NCBI RefSeq assembly: GCF_000235605.1
Contig: NC_016584.1
Location: forward strand, 3,460,001-3,524,000
Source of the DNA: Desulfosporosinus orientis DSM 765
GTDB taxonomy: Bacteria; Bacillota; Desulfitobacteriia; Desulfitobacteriales; Desulfitobacteriaceae
DNA length: 64,000 nucleotides
Direction: 5' to 3'
Part shown: piece by piece, positions 25,921-35,587 of the stretch
How positions within the stretch are numbered: the first letter of the stretch is position 1
How the letters are laid out: the number at the start of each line of letters is the position of its first letter
The notes under the pieces: model-generated
What the model was told of the DNA's origin: nothing
Database searches by the model: none
The model's input: the letters and a program-made list of their open reading frames with translations, nothing else
Made by a program: the position numbers and the translations under genes

Positions 25921-26820
25921 CTATGGTGTCGAAAAATCAACTTGAGCCGCCAGGAATTGATAACATTCATGGGCGGTAATGGTTAGTGGTTTATTACGGC
26001 GGGTTAATAGATAAAATCCCCGTTCAATGAAAAAATCATCAACGTTTTTCCATACCAATCCCTGTCTCTCGCAAGATTCTGAAGCATGTTTGGAAAGAAA
26101 CGAATATCCTATCCCCGAACAAACAGCCGTTTTAACGGCTTCCGAGCTTCCAACTTCCAAGGCAATATTAAAGTCATTTAAATCAAGGCCCCGTTTGGCA
26201 AGGGCTTCCTCAAAGGCTCTTCGATGCCCTGACCCTGTTTCCCGAATAATCATCGGGTCCTCTCTGATGGAGTTCAAATCAATATTTTTTTGCTTACTAA
26301 GGGGGTGACTGCTGGAGATTACAAATCCCAGCTCATCCTTTATCCAAAATTCAGAGGTGAGCTTTTCAGTATCAAAAACTGCTCCGACAACGGCGAAATC
26401 AACTTCATGGGCAAGGACTTTTTCAGCCATTTCCAGACTGTCCCCAATTGTCAATTTAAATTTAATCTCCGGATATCTATTACGGAAAGACGCTAAGTAC
26501 ATAGGCAATAAGTACTCGCCGGGAATATGAGAAGCTCCAATGTGGACCTTGCCGCTCATCAGCTTTTCCGAATCACCTATTTCCCTCATGAGTTCCGACC
26601 ATTCATCAAGCATATGTAAGGCATGTTTATAAACTGTTTCACCTTCCGGGGTCAGGGCAAACCCTTTTCCTTTGCGATAAAGTAATTTAACGCCAAGCTT
26701 TTCTTCAAAAGCCCGGATCTGATTGGATACTGCCGGTTGACTGATTCCTAATTTCCTAGCTACCACTGTAAAACTCTGTTCCTCTACCACCTGAGCAAAT
26801 AACCTCATTAAATCTAACAT
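25921..26820 (-). CDS. LysR-family transcriptional regulator
   Basis: This is a 299-residue LysR regulator. The N-terminal helix-turn-helix reads VVARKLGISQPAVSNQIRAFEEKLGVKLL, here spanning residues 20-48. A periplasmic-binding-protein-like effector domain follows from about 90 to 290. The start at 26820 has GGAGGTG 4 nt upstream. It lies upstream of, and on the same strand as, the DnaA-like gene, 45 nt apart, so co-transcription is possible. The effector is unknown. Confidence 0.92.
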   Translation of the reverse strand: MLDLMRLFAQVVEEQSFTVVARKLGISQPAVSNQIRAFEEKLGVKLLYRKGKGFALTPEGETVYKHALHMLDEWSELMREIGDSEKLMSGKVHIGASHIPGEYLLPMYLASFRNRYPEIKFKLTIGDSLEMAEKVLAHEVDFAVVGAVFDTEKLTSEFWIKDELGFVISSSHPLSKQKNIDLNSIREDPMIIRETGSGHRRAFEEALAKRGLDLNDFNIALEVGSSEAVKTAVCSGIGYSFLSKHASESCERQGLVWKNVDDFFIERGFYLLTRRNKPLTITAHECYQFLAAQVDFSTP

Positions 26821-26893
26821 GTTACACCTCCGTCTTGAGACCATAGCAAGTACCTATCCACGGGCAGCGTGAGCACCTGAGCAGATATATACA

Positions 26894-26920
26894 GAAGAAG
26901 AGGGCAGGGCCCTCCTCTTC
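26894..26920 (-). terminator. Possible terminator after the cyclophilin gene
   Basis: A GC-rich imperfect hairpin (GAAGAG...CTCTTC around GGGC/GCCC) follows the cyclophilin stop codon on the minus strand; the T tail is weak. Confidence 0.4.
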
Positions 26921-26951
26921 CTATTCTTGAAACATAAACCGTTAAGCTGAA

Positions 26952-27461
26952 CTATGCTTCCATGGTGACTTTCTTCATGCGCTGATCTTCTAAGGGTTTG
27001 TCCATGCGATCGCGAGGAGCATTAACAATCCGGTCAACTTCCTCCATACCTTCAATGACTTTTCCGAAGGAAGCATATTGGCCGTCTAAATGGCTGGCAG
27101 CTTTAACCACGATGAAGAACTGAGAGCTTGCCGAATTAGGTGCAGAGGTGCGAGCCATGGAGATGACACCACGATCATGCTTTAAATCATTTTTGAATCC
27201 ATTAGCGGTAAACTCACCGCGTATGGTTTGTTTGCTGCCGCCCATTCCCGTTCCATTGGGGTCCCCGCCTTGGATCATAAAGCTGGGAATACAGCGATGG
27301 AAAATAAGTCCGTCATAAAAGCCCTCGGAAACAAGCTTTATAAAATTTTGAACAGTTTCTGGTGCGACATCGGGGTAGAGCTCAATTTTAATCTTATTGT
27401 CGTTTTCCATTTCAATAATGACGATGGGGTTTACTTGGTCCTGTGTCTTTTCATTTGTCAC
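26952..27461 (-). CDS. Cyclophilin-type peptidyl-prolyl isomerase
   Basis: This 169-residue cytoplasmic PPIase has IELYPDVAPETVQNFIKL, FHRCIPSFMIQGGDP and SQFFIV, the complete cyclophilin active-site set (the Arg of FHR, the Gln/Phe of IQGG and SQFF). The start is GTG with GGAGG 8 nt upstream. An adjacent ATG two codons in is not needed. It is monocistronic. No signal peptide is seen. Confidence 0.93.
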   Translation of the reverse strand: MTNEKTQDQVNPIVIIEMENDNKIKIELYPDVAPETVQNFIKLVSEGFYDGLIFHRCIPSFMIQGGDPNGTGMGGSKQTIRGEFTANGFKNDLKHDRGVISMARTSAPNSASSQFFIVVKAASHLDGQYASFGKVIEGMEEVDRIVNAPRDRMDKPLEDQRMKKVTMEA

Positions 27462-27555
27462 CTGAGTGACCTCCTTTATGTTGGGTTGTTCATCTCCTGT
27501 ATTATACCACCGGATTTAGACTTTCCCTAATCAATGGAAAATATTTTGCCAAAAA

Positions 27556-28170
27556 TCAGTTGACACGGCTCGTCTTTCCTCGTTTGCTGCTGTAAAGATA
27601 AACCAAAAATACCAGAATAGCCAGAACAACTCCGCTTCGAGCCAGATAATTATGTAAGATGTGGGTAATCTTTTGCCAGTGCTCTCCCAAGACTCGTCCC
27701 AGGGAAATGAAGGTTACAGACCAAAGCAGCGCTCCAATCCCTGCCAGCATAGAATACCGGCCATAGTGGAGTTTGCTCATTCCCGAAAAGTATGCCGTAA
27801 AATGACGGAACCCAGGGAAAAAGTAGCCTATAACAATCAACCGGTCCCCATAACATTGAAACCATTGTTCGGCCTGAGCTATCTTTTTTTCATTGAGATG
27901 GAGATAGGGGGCAACTTTGTGTAAAAAGGGTATTCCTAATCGTCTGCCAATCCAATAACTCAAATTCATCCCCAAGAAACTGCCCAAAGCTGCGACAATC
28001 AGGGTTTTGCCGAAATCCATACGGCCTAATGAGGTTTGAAATCCACTAAATGTCATTAGGAACTCGTCGGGTACTGGTACGCCTATCAGGCCGCAAGTAA
28101 GCAGAATCAATAACCCGACATACCTAAAGTGATAAATAAAATCAATTAAATACAGCTCTAAACCTTGCAC
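27556..28170 (-). CDS. DedA-family membrane protein
   Basis: This is a 204-residue inner-membrane protein with about five hydrophobic segments. The DedA motif GLIGVPVPDEFLMTF is followed by GSFLGMNLSYWIGRRLG and the conserved FFPGFRHFTAYFSGM, with G and R residues essential in the family. The family is linked to lipid carrier transport (undecaprenyl phosphate flipping in some members). GTG start with AGGTAGGGC immediately upstream. Confidence 0.93.
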   Translation of the reverse strand: MQGLELYLIDFIYHFRYVGLLILLTCGLIGVPVPDEFLMTFSGFQTSLGRMDFGKTLIVAALGSFLGMNLSYWIGRRLGIPFLHKVAPYLHLNEKKIAQAEQWFQCYGDRLIVIGYFFPGFRHFTAYFSGMSKLHYGRYSMLAGIGALLWSVTFISLGRVLGEHWQKITHILHNYLARSGVVLAILVFLVYLYSSKRGKTSRVN

Positions 28171-28399
28171 GCCCTACCTGCCTTCCTCAATAACCCTAGA
28201 CTTGTAATTTAGATTGCAACTTTAGCAGCCGCCTGCGCCGCTAAAAAAGACGCGGCAAGACTGGGTCTTCGGGGATCTGCCAAGTTTGTAAAGCACGGTA
28301 CAATGTCTTCTTCGACCTATTTGTTTAAATTCTACCTCTATAACCTAAAATCCTTTTTATATTACTCTGAAAATTTATTCTCATTTTCTGCAAGTATTG

Positions 28400-28434
28400 C
28401 TCAAAACAGATGCTTTTTAAGCATCTGTTTTGAG
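28400..28434 (-). terminator. Hairpin after spoVR
   Basis: A perfect 14-bp stem (CTCAAAACAGATGC with complement) with a 7-nt T/A-rich loop lies just behind the spoVR stop. It has no long T run but is the only candidate terminator of the operon. Confidence 0.6.
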
Positions 28435-28447
28435 TATTAGGCAATGA

Positions 28448-29914
28448 CTATTCCTTACCATTTTCTTCAGTTTTATTGACCATTAAATGACGGCTGACCA
28501 TTCCGTTGGACGCTTGATAAATGTATTTCTTGCTGTCTACGATGGTCTCAAGGGCTGCGGGTTTACCCCAAAGATACTGAACTAGGGACAGAGTCTTTTC
28601 CAAATAAACAACATCCAGATCTATTCCCTCATGACAGTGTCTGAGATAAAGCCCTCCCTTACCTTCATAATCTCCTTCCACCACTGTAATTTTAGGGTGT
28701 CCGCCATTCACGAATTGTTTTACTAAATTATCTCTTACTTTTTCCCATTCATTTTCTGTAACCTGCCAATGAGCACCCACTTTACGATAATTAAAGAGAT
28801 TTAAATCATTTACTAACTCACGGCTAAGATGATTGCGGATAAAGGAAAGATCGTTTTCGCTCTCCCGCAGCTCAAATAATTCATCATCGGACTTGTTCTT
28901 TGCCAGCTGTTCCCATATCTTAACTCCCAGATAATAGGGGTTCAAGCCCATGCGTGACGGCTGAACGACCTGACTGTGCATTACCGCAAATTCTAAAGAT
29001 TCCGCGTCCGTTAAATTAAGCTCCCTCATAATTCTTGAATGCCAAAAAGTCGCCCATCCTTCATTGATAATTTTGGTTTCGATCTGTGGATAAAAGTATA
29101 AAGACTCTTCACGAACAATGCTGACAATATCTCTTTGCCACTCATCCAAGCCAGGAGCATATTTAATAATGTAGAGCAGCAAATCTTCATGCTCTTGCTG
29201 AGGCGGGGCTTCGCATTCCTGATCTAATAAATCCTCCCATAAATCATCATAGGGCGTGGAGGATTTTTTCTGAGGAGCTTTTGGGCCGTTCTCCTGCTTG
29301 TGGGCAGTTCCGCAGCTGCAATTGCCCGAACAGGATCCGCTTTTGCAGACATGGTCCTCTCCTTTCTTGCTATTATCTACCTGCAGCCCCTTCTCAACCT
29401 TAGGAGCAGGCCCTATATGGGCGCGAAAATCCACATGTTCCTGAATTGCCAAAACTGCGTCCATGATCCGTTCTACTTTATCCCGTCCGTACTTGATTTC
29501 ATATTCATGAATCCTCTCGGCATGAGCACTCATACGTTCAACCATATCTTTGGGGGTCCGTGAGAAATAATGGTTATTCTTAAAGAAATCAACATGAGCA
29601 TAGACATGCCCTATGACAAGTTTATTCTGAACCAAACCGTTTCCCTCTAACAAAAAAGCATAGGCAGGGTTCGTATTGATGACTAATTCATAAATTCGGC
29701 TTAAATTCAGATCGTACTGTAACTTCATCCTGTAAAATGCTTTCCCAAAGCTCCAATGAGTGAAACGCACCGGCATTCCATAAGCGCCAAAGGTATATAA
29801 AGCTTCGGCCGGAACGATTTCAAAATTCACAGGATAGAAATCAAGTCCCATGCCACGGGCCACTTGTGCAATATCTTGTGCAATGCTGCTTAAGGCTCGC
29901 ATCTCATTGTCCAT
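28448..29914 (-). CDS. spoVR: SpoVR-family protein
   Basis: This 488-residue protein belongs to the SpoVR/YcgB family, linked to spore cortex formation in Bacillus. It begins MDNEMRALSSIAQD and contains the family stretches YDLNLSRIYELVINTNP and EGWATFWHSRIM. The ATG at 29914 has GGGAGGG upstream. An unusual Cys-rich insert lies at residues 190-201 (C190, C195, C199, C201). It is the last gene of prkA-yhbH-spoVR, 56 nt after yhbH. Confidence 0.92.
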   Translation of the reverse strand: MDNEMRALSSIAQDIAQVARGMGLDFYPVNFEIVPAEALYTFGAYGMPVRFTHWSFGKAFYRMKLQYDLNLSRIYELVINTNPAYAFLLEGNGLVQNKLVIGHVYAHVDFFKNNHYFSRTPKDMVERMSAHAERIHEYEIKYGRDKVERIMDAVLAIQEHVDFRAHIGPAPKVEKGLQVDNSKKGEDHVCKSGSCSGNCSCGTAHKQENGPKAPQKKSSTPYDDLWEDLLDQECEAPPQQEHEDLLLYIIKYAPGLDEWQRDIVSIVREESLYFYPQIETKIINEGWATFWHSRIMRELNLTDAESLEFAVMHSQVVQPSRMGLNPYYLGVKIWEQLAKNKSDDELFELRESENDLSFIRNHLSRELVNDLNLFNYRKVGAHWQVTENEWEKVRDNLVKQFVNGGHPKITVVEGDYEGKGGLYLRHCHEGIDLDVVYLEKTLSLVQYLWGKPAALETIVDSKKYIYQASNGMVSRHLMVNKTEENGKE

Positions 29915-29970
29915 GACTTCCCTCCCAGCTACTGTTAACTTCCTTGATATCGGCAAACACTGATTTTCAT

Positions 29971-31110
29971 TTATGAGAATACTGTTTTTAAGGCGTCGTA
30001 TACTTCGTTGCGGTCCCGGATGGTTACCAATCTCAATTTAGGGTCTGAGATGCGTTTCAGTGTAGACATAAGCGTACTGGAGTAATGGGTCCTTAAAATT
30101 TCTCCATAGCCCACAACTTGGCTCACGTCGACTAAATTTTTCATTAAGGTTAATGCTCTGGAATTATCGGAGCCAATATTGTCCCCATCCGTGAAATGAA
30201 CAGGGTAAATGTTATAGTGAGCTGGAGGATATTCTTTTTCAATTAAATCCAAAGCATATTTATAAACGGAGGAACAACGAGTACCGCCGCTTTCCCCTCG
30301 GGTAAAAAACTCCTCCTCTGTTACTTCTTTAGCTTCAGTATGATGGGCCAAAAACCGCATCTCCACATTTTCGTATTTTGTGCGCAAAAAACGCACCATC
30401 CAGAAAAAGAAACTTCTGGAGATATACTTCTCAAATTGCCCCATTGAACCTGAGGTATCCATCATTGCCAGAATAACCGCATTAGTCTCAAAATTAGGCC
30501 GAGTCTCCCAGGTTTTAAATCGTAAATCTTCGGGAGTGATTTTTAACTTGTTAGCTTTATTCTGTTTTTTTGAATAAGCCTGTCGTTTAATACTTTCCAA
30601 TAAGGTTCGTTTTTTGTCTACATTAGCCATTAATCCTTTTTTACGCACATCGTTGAATTCCGGACGATCGTGAGCAATAAGGGGTCTTTTTTTATCATCC
30701 AGGTTAGGCAGTCTTAATTCTTCAAATAGGATATTGGCCAGATCCTCATAAGAGACCTCTGCCTCATAAATATCCTGGCCGGGTTCTTCTCCTGCGCCGC
30801 TGCCTTTACCCTTACCTTTGGCATTGGGTTGCTCTCGGCCAAGAATATCTCCCGGAGTCATCTTTTTGGTTCCTTGTCCGGTATGATTCTGCTTGTTAAA
30901 ATCATACCGGAAGCGAAACTCTTCCAGAGATCGCATGGGGATTTTGGTATTTTTTTTGCCATCCGTTAAGATAATGCTTTCATCAACGATGAGATCCCCC
31001 ATTTGCTGCTTGATGACTTCCTCAACTTTTTCTTTATGCCTGGATTGGTCAAGGTATCCCTTACGATGTAACGTCCAGTCATCACGACTTACGATGATAT
31101 CATCAGCCAC
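29971..31110 (-). CDS. yhbH: YhbH/YeaH sporulation-associated protein (DUF444)
   Basis: This 379-residue protein has an N-terminal basic region and a C-terminal von Willebrand-like domain. Residues around 215-225 read AMMDTSGSMGQFEKY, a MIDAS-like DxSGS metal motif. The GESGGTRCSSVY and FTDGDNI stretches complete the fold. The function is unknown, but the gene pairs with prkA and spoVR in very many bacteria. GTG start, RBS GGATAGG. It lies 17 nt after prkA. Confidence 0.92.
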   Translation of the reverse strand: MADDIIVSRDDWTLHRKGYLDQSRHKEKVEEVIKQQMGDLIVDESIILTDGKKNTKIPMRSLEEFRFRYDFNKQNHTGQGTKKMTPGDILGREQPNAKGKGKGSGAGEEPGQDIYEAEVSYEDLANILFEELRLPNLDDKKRPLIAHDRPEFNDVRKKGLMANVDKKRTLLESIKRQAYSKKQNKANKLKITPEDLRFKTWETRPNFETNAVILAMMDTSGSMGQFEKYISRSFFFWMVRFLRTKYENVEMRFLAHHTEAKEVTEEEFFTRGESGGTRCSSVYKYALDLIEKEYPPAHYNIYPVHFTDGDNIGSDNSRALTLMKNLVDVSQVVGYGEILRTHYSSTLMSTLKRISDPKLRLVTIRDRNEVYDALKTVFS

Positions 31111-31127
31111 ATTGATCCCTATCCTCT

Positions 31128-33029
31128 CTATCGGTTAAGGAGTGCACCCACATACTTGACAATTTCATTAGCACAGATGGGACAATATCCATGCTCCTTA
31201 ACCAGACGATCCATGACATTATTAATTCTCCTTAATTGTTCCTGATCCGGGTGGGCCACTGAAGTTGTAATTTTAACAATATCCTTAAGATCGGCAAACA
31301 ATTTTTTCTCGATGGCCTCTTTCAAACGTTCGTGGGACTCATAACCAAAGGTTTTTCCCTTGCGGGCAAACATAGAAATTCTAATCAGTATTTCCTCGCG
31401 GAAGGTTTTCTTGGCATTTTCCGAGACACCAATTTGTTCTTCAATACTGCGCATGAGCTGTTCGTCCGGCGCCAGTTCTTCACCGGTGATAGAGTCATAT
31501 ATCTTCGAAGAATTGCAGAAGGCTTCAACATTGTCTAAATAATTATTTAACAAAGATTTTGCTGACTCCTCATAGGCGTAAACAAAGGCCTTTTGGACTT
31601 CCTTTTTAGCCATTTCATCATATTCCCGGCGAGCTACAGCAATGAGATTGAGAAGATTTTCCTTTTCCTCCTTAGTGATGGAGGTGTGTTGAGATAACCC
31701 ATCTTTCAAAGCTCTTAATATATCCAGTGCATTGATGCATTTATGCTCATCGCGAATTAAGGCCGTGGAGATCCTGTTGATAACATAGCGAGGGTCGACA
31801 CCGCTCATACCTTCTCCTTGTTCTTCTCCCTCCATTGCCAGCTCTTTAATATCCTTTTGATTAAATCCTTCCACATCTTCCCCGTCATAAATACGCAGTT
31901 TTTTGACCAGATCCATCCCCTGTTTCTTGGAAGGTTTCAACCGGGACAGAACACTGAATACTGAGGTGGCCCATAAACTATGGGGTGCCAGGTGGACGTT
32001 TTTAATATCGCTTTGACTTATTAACTTTTCATAAATTTTCACTTCATCCGTCACTCGCAGATTATAGGGGATGGGCATGACAATAATTCTGGATTGTAGG
32101 GCTTCATTCTTTTTATTGCCGATAAATGTCTTATATTCATTTTCATTGGTATGGGCGATAACCAGTTCATCAGCTGAAATCAAAGCAAAGCGACCGGCTT
32201 TAAAATTCCCTTCCTGGGACAGACTGAGAAGATTCCAAAGGAATTTTTCATCAGATTTGAGCATTTCCTGAAATTCCATCAGCCCCCGGTTGGCCTTATT
32301 TAGTTCACCATCAAAACGATACGCCCGAGGATCCGATTCTGAACCATATTCAGTGATTGAGGAAAAATCGATACTGCCCGTTAAATCTGCAATGTCTTGG
32401 GATTTAGGGTCTGATGGGGTAAAGGTCCCAACCCCTATGCGCTGTTCTTCTGAGAACAATATTCGTTTTACTGGAAAGCGCTCAACTTCACCGGCAAACT
32501 CTTCATCCAAACGCAAACGGCATACGGGGCAAAGATTCCCTTCAATTCGAATCCCGAACTTCTCTTCAAACTGTTGACGTAAAGATATTGGCAGCAAATG
32601 CAAGGGGTCTTCATGCATTGGGCACCCATCAATGGCATAAACGGCTCCTTCCTCTGTCCTGGTATAGTCTTCCAACCCTCGTTTTAATAAACTGACAATG
32701 GTTGATTTCCCTCCACTTACCGGTCCCATTAAGAGTAAAATCCTTTTGCGGACATCCAGACGTTTTGCGGCACTATGAAAATATTCTTCAATAAGCTTTT
32801 CTAAGGTTTTGTCCAGTCCGAACAACTCTTTGTCAAAGAAATGATATTTCTTTTGCTCCCCGCTTGTTTCCACCCCAGCCGCTTTGATCATTTCATAAAT
32901 TCGAGCATGGGCATGCATTGCCAGGTTCGGGTTTTTTGTGACCATTTGCAAGTAATCTGCAAAGGTACCGCTCCAAGCTAGTGCGGCCTCTTCTTCGCGA
33001 TATTCACGCAACCAATTAATGACTTCCAT
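31128..33029 (-). CDS. prkA: PrkA-type serine protein kinase / AAA protein
   Basis: PrkA is a 633-residue protein with an N-terminal AAA domain and a C-terminal kinase-like region. The Walker A motif is LMGPVSGGKSTIVSLL. The sequence VYAIDGCPMHEDPLHLLP and the following Cys pair CPVCRL match the family. It is the operon's first gene, with GGGAGG just before the ATG. In Bacillus it takes part in sporulation; in Escherichia the homologue YeaG acts in nitrogen stress. The family has also been described as a protease, so the kinase label is conditional. Confidence 0.94.
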   Translation of the reverse strand: MEVINWLREYREEEAALAWSGTFADYLQMVTKNPNLAMHAHARIYEMIKAAGVETSGEQKKYHFFDKELFGLDKTLEKLIEEYFHSAAKRLDVRKRILLLMGPVSGGKSTIVSLLKRGLEDYTRTEEGAVYAIDGCPMHEDPLHLLPISLRQQFEEKFGIRIEGNLCPVCRLRLDEEFAGEVERFPVKRILFSEEQRIGVGTFTPSDPKSQDIADLTGSIDFSSITEYGSESDPRAYRFDGELNKANRGLMEFQEMLKSDEKFLWNLLSLSQEGNFKAGRFALISADELVIAHTNENEYKTFIGNKKNEALQSRIIVMPIPYNLRVTDEVKIYEKLISQSDIKNVHLAPHSLWATSVFSVLSRLKPSKKQGMDLVKKLRIYDGEDVEGFNQKDIKELAMEGEEQGEGMSGVDPRYVINRISTALIRDEHKCINALDILRALKDGLSQHTSITKEEKENLLNLIAVARREYDEMAKKEVQKAFVYAYEESAKSLLNNYLDNVEAFCNSSKIYDSITGEELAPDEQLMRSIEEQIGVSENAKKTFREEILIRISMFARKGKTFGYESHERLKEAIEKKLFADLKDIVKITTSVAHPDQEQLRRINNVMDRLVKEHGYCPICANEIVKYVGALLNR

Positions 33030-33128
33030 AGTATCCTCCCTTCTCTAACATCCAGTAAGATTTTCGGGATAATACTTTAATATATGCCTTGTTAAGGAAG
33101 ATAATCATTGATCGTCTATATATACCCA

Positions 33129-33156
33129 TGAAAAAAACACCTCCGAAGAGATGTTT
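33129..33156 (-). terminator. Terminator after cobO
   Basis: AACATCTC and GAGGTGTT form an 8-bp stem (one G-U pair) with a TTCG tetraloop, followed by TTTTTTT on the minus strand. It begins right at the cobO stop. Confidence 0.9.
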
Positions 33157-33690
33157 TTAATACTCAATTCCTTTTCGTGACATGATCCCCTTTTCGTAAG
33201 GGTGTTTTCTTGCCACCATTTCTGTTACTAAATCTGCCTTTTCAATCAGGGATTGTGAGGCATTTCGCCCGGTTAGGATCAATTCCACATGAGGAGGCTT
33301 TCGGCTTAAAAGTTCCAGTACACTATTTTCAGGAATCAGCTCAAACCAAACTGCATTGAGAATTTCATCTAAAATAACAATATCCCAATTTCCTGAACTA
33401 AGAATTTCTTCAGCTCGTAAAAAGGCTTTATTGGCTTCCTGAACATTTTCCTCGATATGTTCTCCCTTATGGACCCATCCGGGAGCTCCAAAGTGTTCAA
33501 GCTGACATTCCGGGTTTAAACGTTTTATGCCTTCTAACTCGCCGTAACCATCGTTTCCTTTCATAAACTGAAGAATATAGACGCTAAAACCATGACCGAC
33601 GGCTCTTAAAGCCAATCCGAAAGCGGCTGTTGTTTTTCCTTTACCATTTCCGGTATAGATTTGAATTAACCCTTGAGAAAGATTTGACAT
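33157..33690 (-). CDS. cobO: Cob(I)yrinic acid a,c-diamide adenosyltransferase
   Basis: CobO/BtuR adds the adenosyl group to cobalt in cobalamin synthesis or salvage. The 177-residue protein has YTGNGKGKTTAAFGLALRA (P-loop), ILQFMKG, ILDEI and LILTGRNA. The ATG at 33690 has GGAAGGTG upstream; 33711 is the less likely start. It lies 2 nt after the hypothetical gene at 33693. No other cobalamin gene is near, so a salvage role is possible. Confidence 0.94.
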   Translation of the reverse strand: MSNLSQGLIQIYTGNGKGKTTAAFGLALRAVGHGFSVYILQFMKGNDGYGELEGIKRLNPECQLEHFGAPGWVHKGEHIEENVQEANKAFLRAEEILSSGNWDIVILDEILNAVWFELIPENSVLELLSRKPPHVELILTGRNASQSLIEKADLVTEMVARKHPYEKGIMSRKGIEY

Positions 33691-33692
33691 TA

Positions 33693-34220
33693 TTACACCT
33701 TCCGAATCCATTTTTCCAGTTGTGGATGAATATAGACAACATTAGGAGAGAGCAGAATTTCCGGAAATCGTTCCAGAGTCTGCCGATTAAAGGATATGGA
33801 GAAAAATAGCTTAATGGATGATTTCTCATCATGAGCTCTTAATTCTACTTTATCTGGGTAAAGGTAATAAGAATAATCCCCATCTCTCCAGGCAATCTCC
33901 AACTCACCCAGTTTTATGCTAATGATTCCAAATTCCTCCACTTTAACATAAGCAACACTGGCCAAGGATTGTCTAAGCCGTTCAGTCTCGATGGCAACCT
34001 GTCCAACCTTAAATTGAGATTCTAAGAGCTGCTCAACAATTAGCCGAGCAGGAATTGATATGTCTTCAAATATCCTTCGTTCAGTTCTTAACTCAACAAG
34101 GAGTTGCTCAAATTTCTGGACATGGATCGAGCGAACCTGATTAGCTTTTTTCAAAGCCTTTTCAAAGGTATGATACACATCTTCCAAACATTCGAGAAGT
34201 ATTGCGTCTTCCTCTCGCAT
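33693..34220 (-). CDS. Unknown protein with N-terminal coiled coil
   Basis: This is about 175 residues. Residues 1-90 are alpha-helical and charged, with coiled-coil character around VQKFEQLLVELRTERRIF. The C-terminal half has beta-rich sequence (LGELEIAWRDGDYSYYLY). No enzyme motif or family is recognised. Starts at 34229 and 34220 are both near GGGGG. It overlaps no gene and is coupled to cobO by a 2-nt gap, which suggests co-expression. Confidence 0.62.
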   Translation of the reverse strand: MREEDAILLECLEDVYHTFEKALKKANQVRSIHVQKFEQLLVELRTERRIFEDISIPARLIVEQLLESQFKVGQVAIETERLRQSLASVAYVKVEEFGIISIKLGELEIAWRDGDYSYYLYPDKVELRAHDEKSSIKLFFSISFNRQTLERFPEILLSPNVVYIHPQLEKWIRKV

Positions 34221-34327
34221 GTTGATCATCCCCCCATCCCCTTTTCGAAGCAACTTCATATAGTTATTCTAACTGAATTTTGCAGAATTATAAAGCTCGT
34301 TATTTAATATTTCGGAAATAATGTCAA

Positions 34328-35587
34328 TCACTTCTTTTTGCGCAAACGCTTTGAGACTTGCTGTACCCTATATTCTATCCCTTCTGTTGGTGCTTCAGCG
34401 TCTCTCGCTCTTTTGAGAGCCTTCCAATAACATTCCAAAGCGTCTCTATCATTGTGGGATTTCTCATAAAACTCGGCTAAACGAATTAAGGCCTCTAAAG
34501 TGAACTCTCCATGAAGCTGGGATCTATCCTCAGCTTGCTCTTGAAAATTGATCAGCCCGTTCTGTTCCCGTACGATCTTTAAAAGGGCCAGGGCTTCGTA
34601 AACTTCCGAAATACGCAGGCTGTCTTGATAAGCTTCAAAAAGGCTTAAGGCCTTCAAATAGTAGATTTCGGATTTAGCGTACTCCATTAAAAGAAAATAT
34701 AACCCGCCTAAACTTTGATAACGCAGGGCCATCTCTAAATTTTGTTCCGGATAATACAAAATAGATAATTCAAGATAATATCTCGATTCCCTGAAGTCTT
34801 CCAAATTTTGTTCGATCTTGCTTAAAAAATAACAGCTTTCACTAAATATTTCCTTACTGTCATACTTTAAACTGAGAACCACTGCCCGTTGTTGACTTTC
34901 AAAAGCCAATCGCATTTTATTCTGATCAAAGTATATTAAAGCCAAATATTGAAGTGTCGAAGATAAGGATTGCATATCATCCATTTGAGCAAAGAGTTGA
35001 CCGGCATGTTTAAGCTTGTTTAAGGCATCGTTTTTTTCTCCTAACCGAAAGTGTAATTCTGCGGATAGAACATTTAATTCAGCTTCCCCTTTAGGAAAGC
35101 CATACTGCCAGCAGAGTTCCAGCGCTTTGGCATATGCCTTTTTGGCCTGATTCCATTCTTCAAGAGCTGCGTAAACTTGCCCTAAATCAGCGTACAGCAT
35201 ACCAAGCCTTAAGCGAGGAGATGATTTGGGATAGACAGAAATTGCGTGTTCATATTCTTCTGCTGCTTCCTGATACTTTCGTTTTTTCACGGATATACTC
35301 GCCAAACCGGCCCAAGCCTCAGCCATGCCTTTGGCATTATGAAGTTCCTGACATATTCTTAAAGCTTCTTTAAAACCTTCTTCTGCAAATTCAAAATTTC
35401 CTAAGCGGACTCTCACCGTCGCTAAAAGGCGGAGTGTAAAGGCAACAATTTCTGGAACGGTTAATTCGTACGCTTTTAACAAGCCCTGTACATAATAGTT
35501 TTCAGCTTTGAGATACTGTTCATCTCCAAGACACTGTGTTCCATCTTCCATAAGGTTTCGCCAAACATATAAATCCCCATCGTACAT
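34328..35587 (-). CDS. Tetratricopeptide repeat protein
   Basis: This 419-residue protein consists of TPRs, eight or more, such as YYVQGLLKAYELT, AEAWAGLASISVKKRKYQEA and YQSLGGLYFLLMEYAKSEI. It lacks a signal peptide and DNA-binding domain, so it does not look like a Rap or PlcR protein, though those also use TPRs. The start at 35587 has GGAGGGG 6 nt upstream, better than 35641. Confidence 0.85.
   Translation of the reverse strand: MYDGDLYVWRNLMEDGTQCLGDEQYLKAENYYVQGLLKAYELTVPEIVAFTLRLLATVRVRLGNFEFAEEGFKEALRICQELHNAKGMAEAWAGLASISVKKRKYQEAAEEYEHAISVYPKSSPRLRLGMLYADLGQVYAALEEWNQAKKAYAKALELCWQYGFPKGEAELNVLSAELHFRLGEKNDALNKLKHAGQLFAQMDDMQSLSSTLQYLALIYFDQNKMRLAFESQQRAVVLSLKYDSKEIFSESCYFLSKIEQNLEDFRESRYYLELSILYYPEQNLEMALRYQSLGGLYFLLMEYAKSEIYYLKALSLFEAYQDSLRISEVYEALALLKIVREQNGLINFQEQAEDRSQLHGEFTLEALIRLAEFYEKSHNDRDALECYWKALKRARDAEAPTEGIEYRVQQVSKRLRKKK

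Noticed and set aside
28171-28447. Open frame between dedA and spoVR
   Set aside because: A long plus-strand frame without a start codon or RBS, ending in the spoVR terminator hairpin; judged chance.
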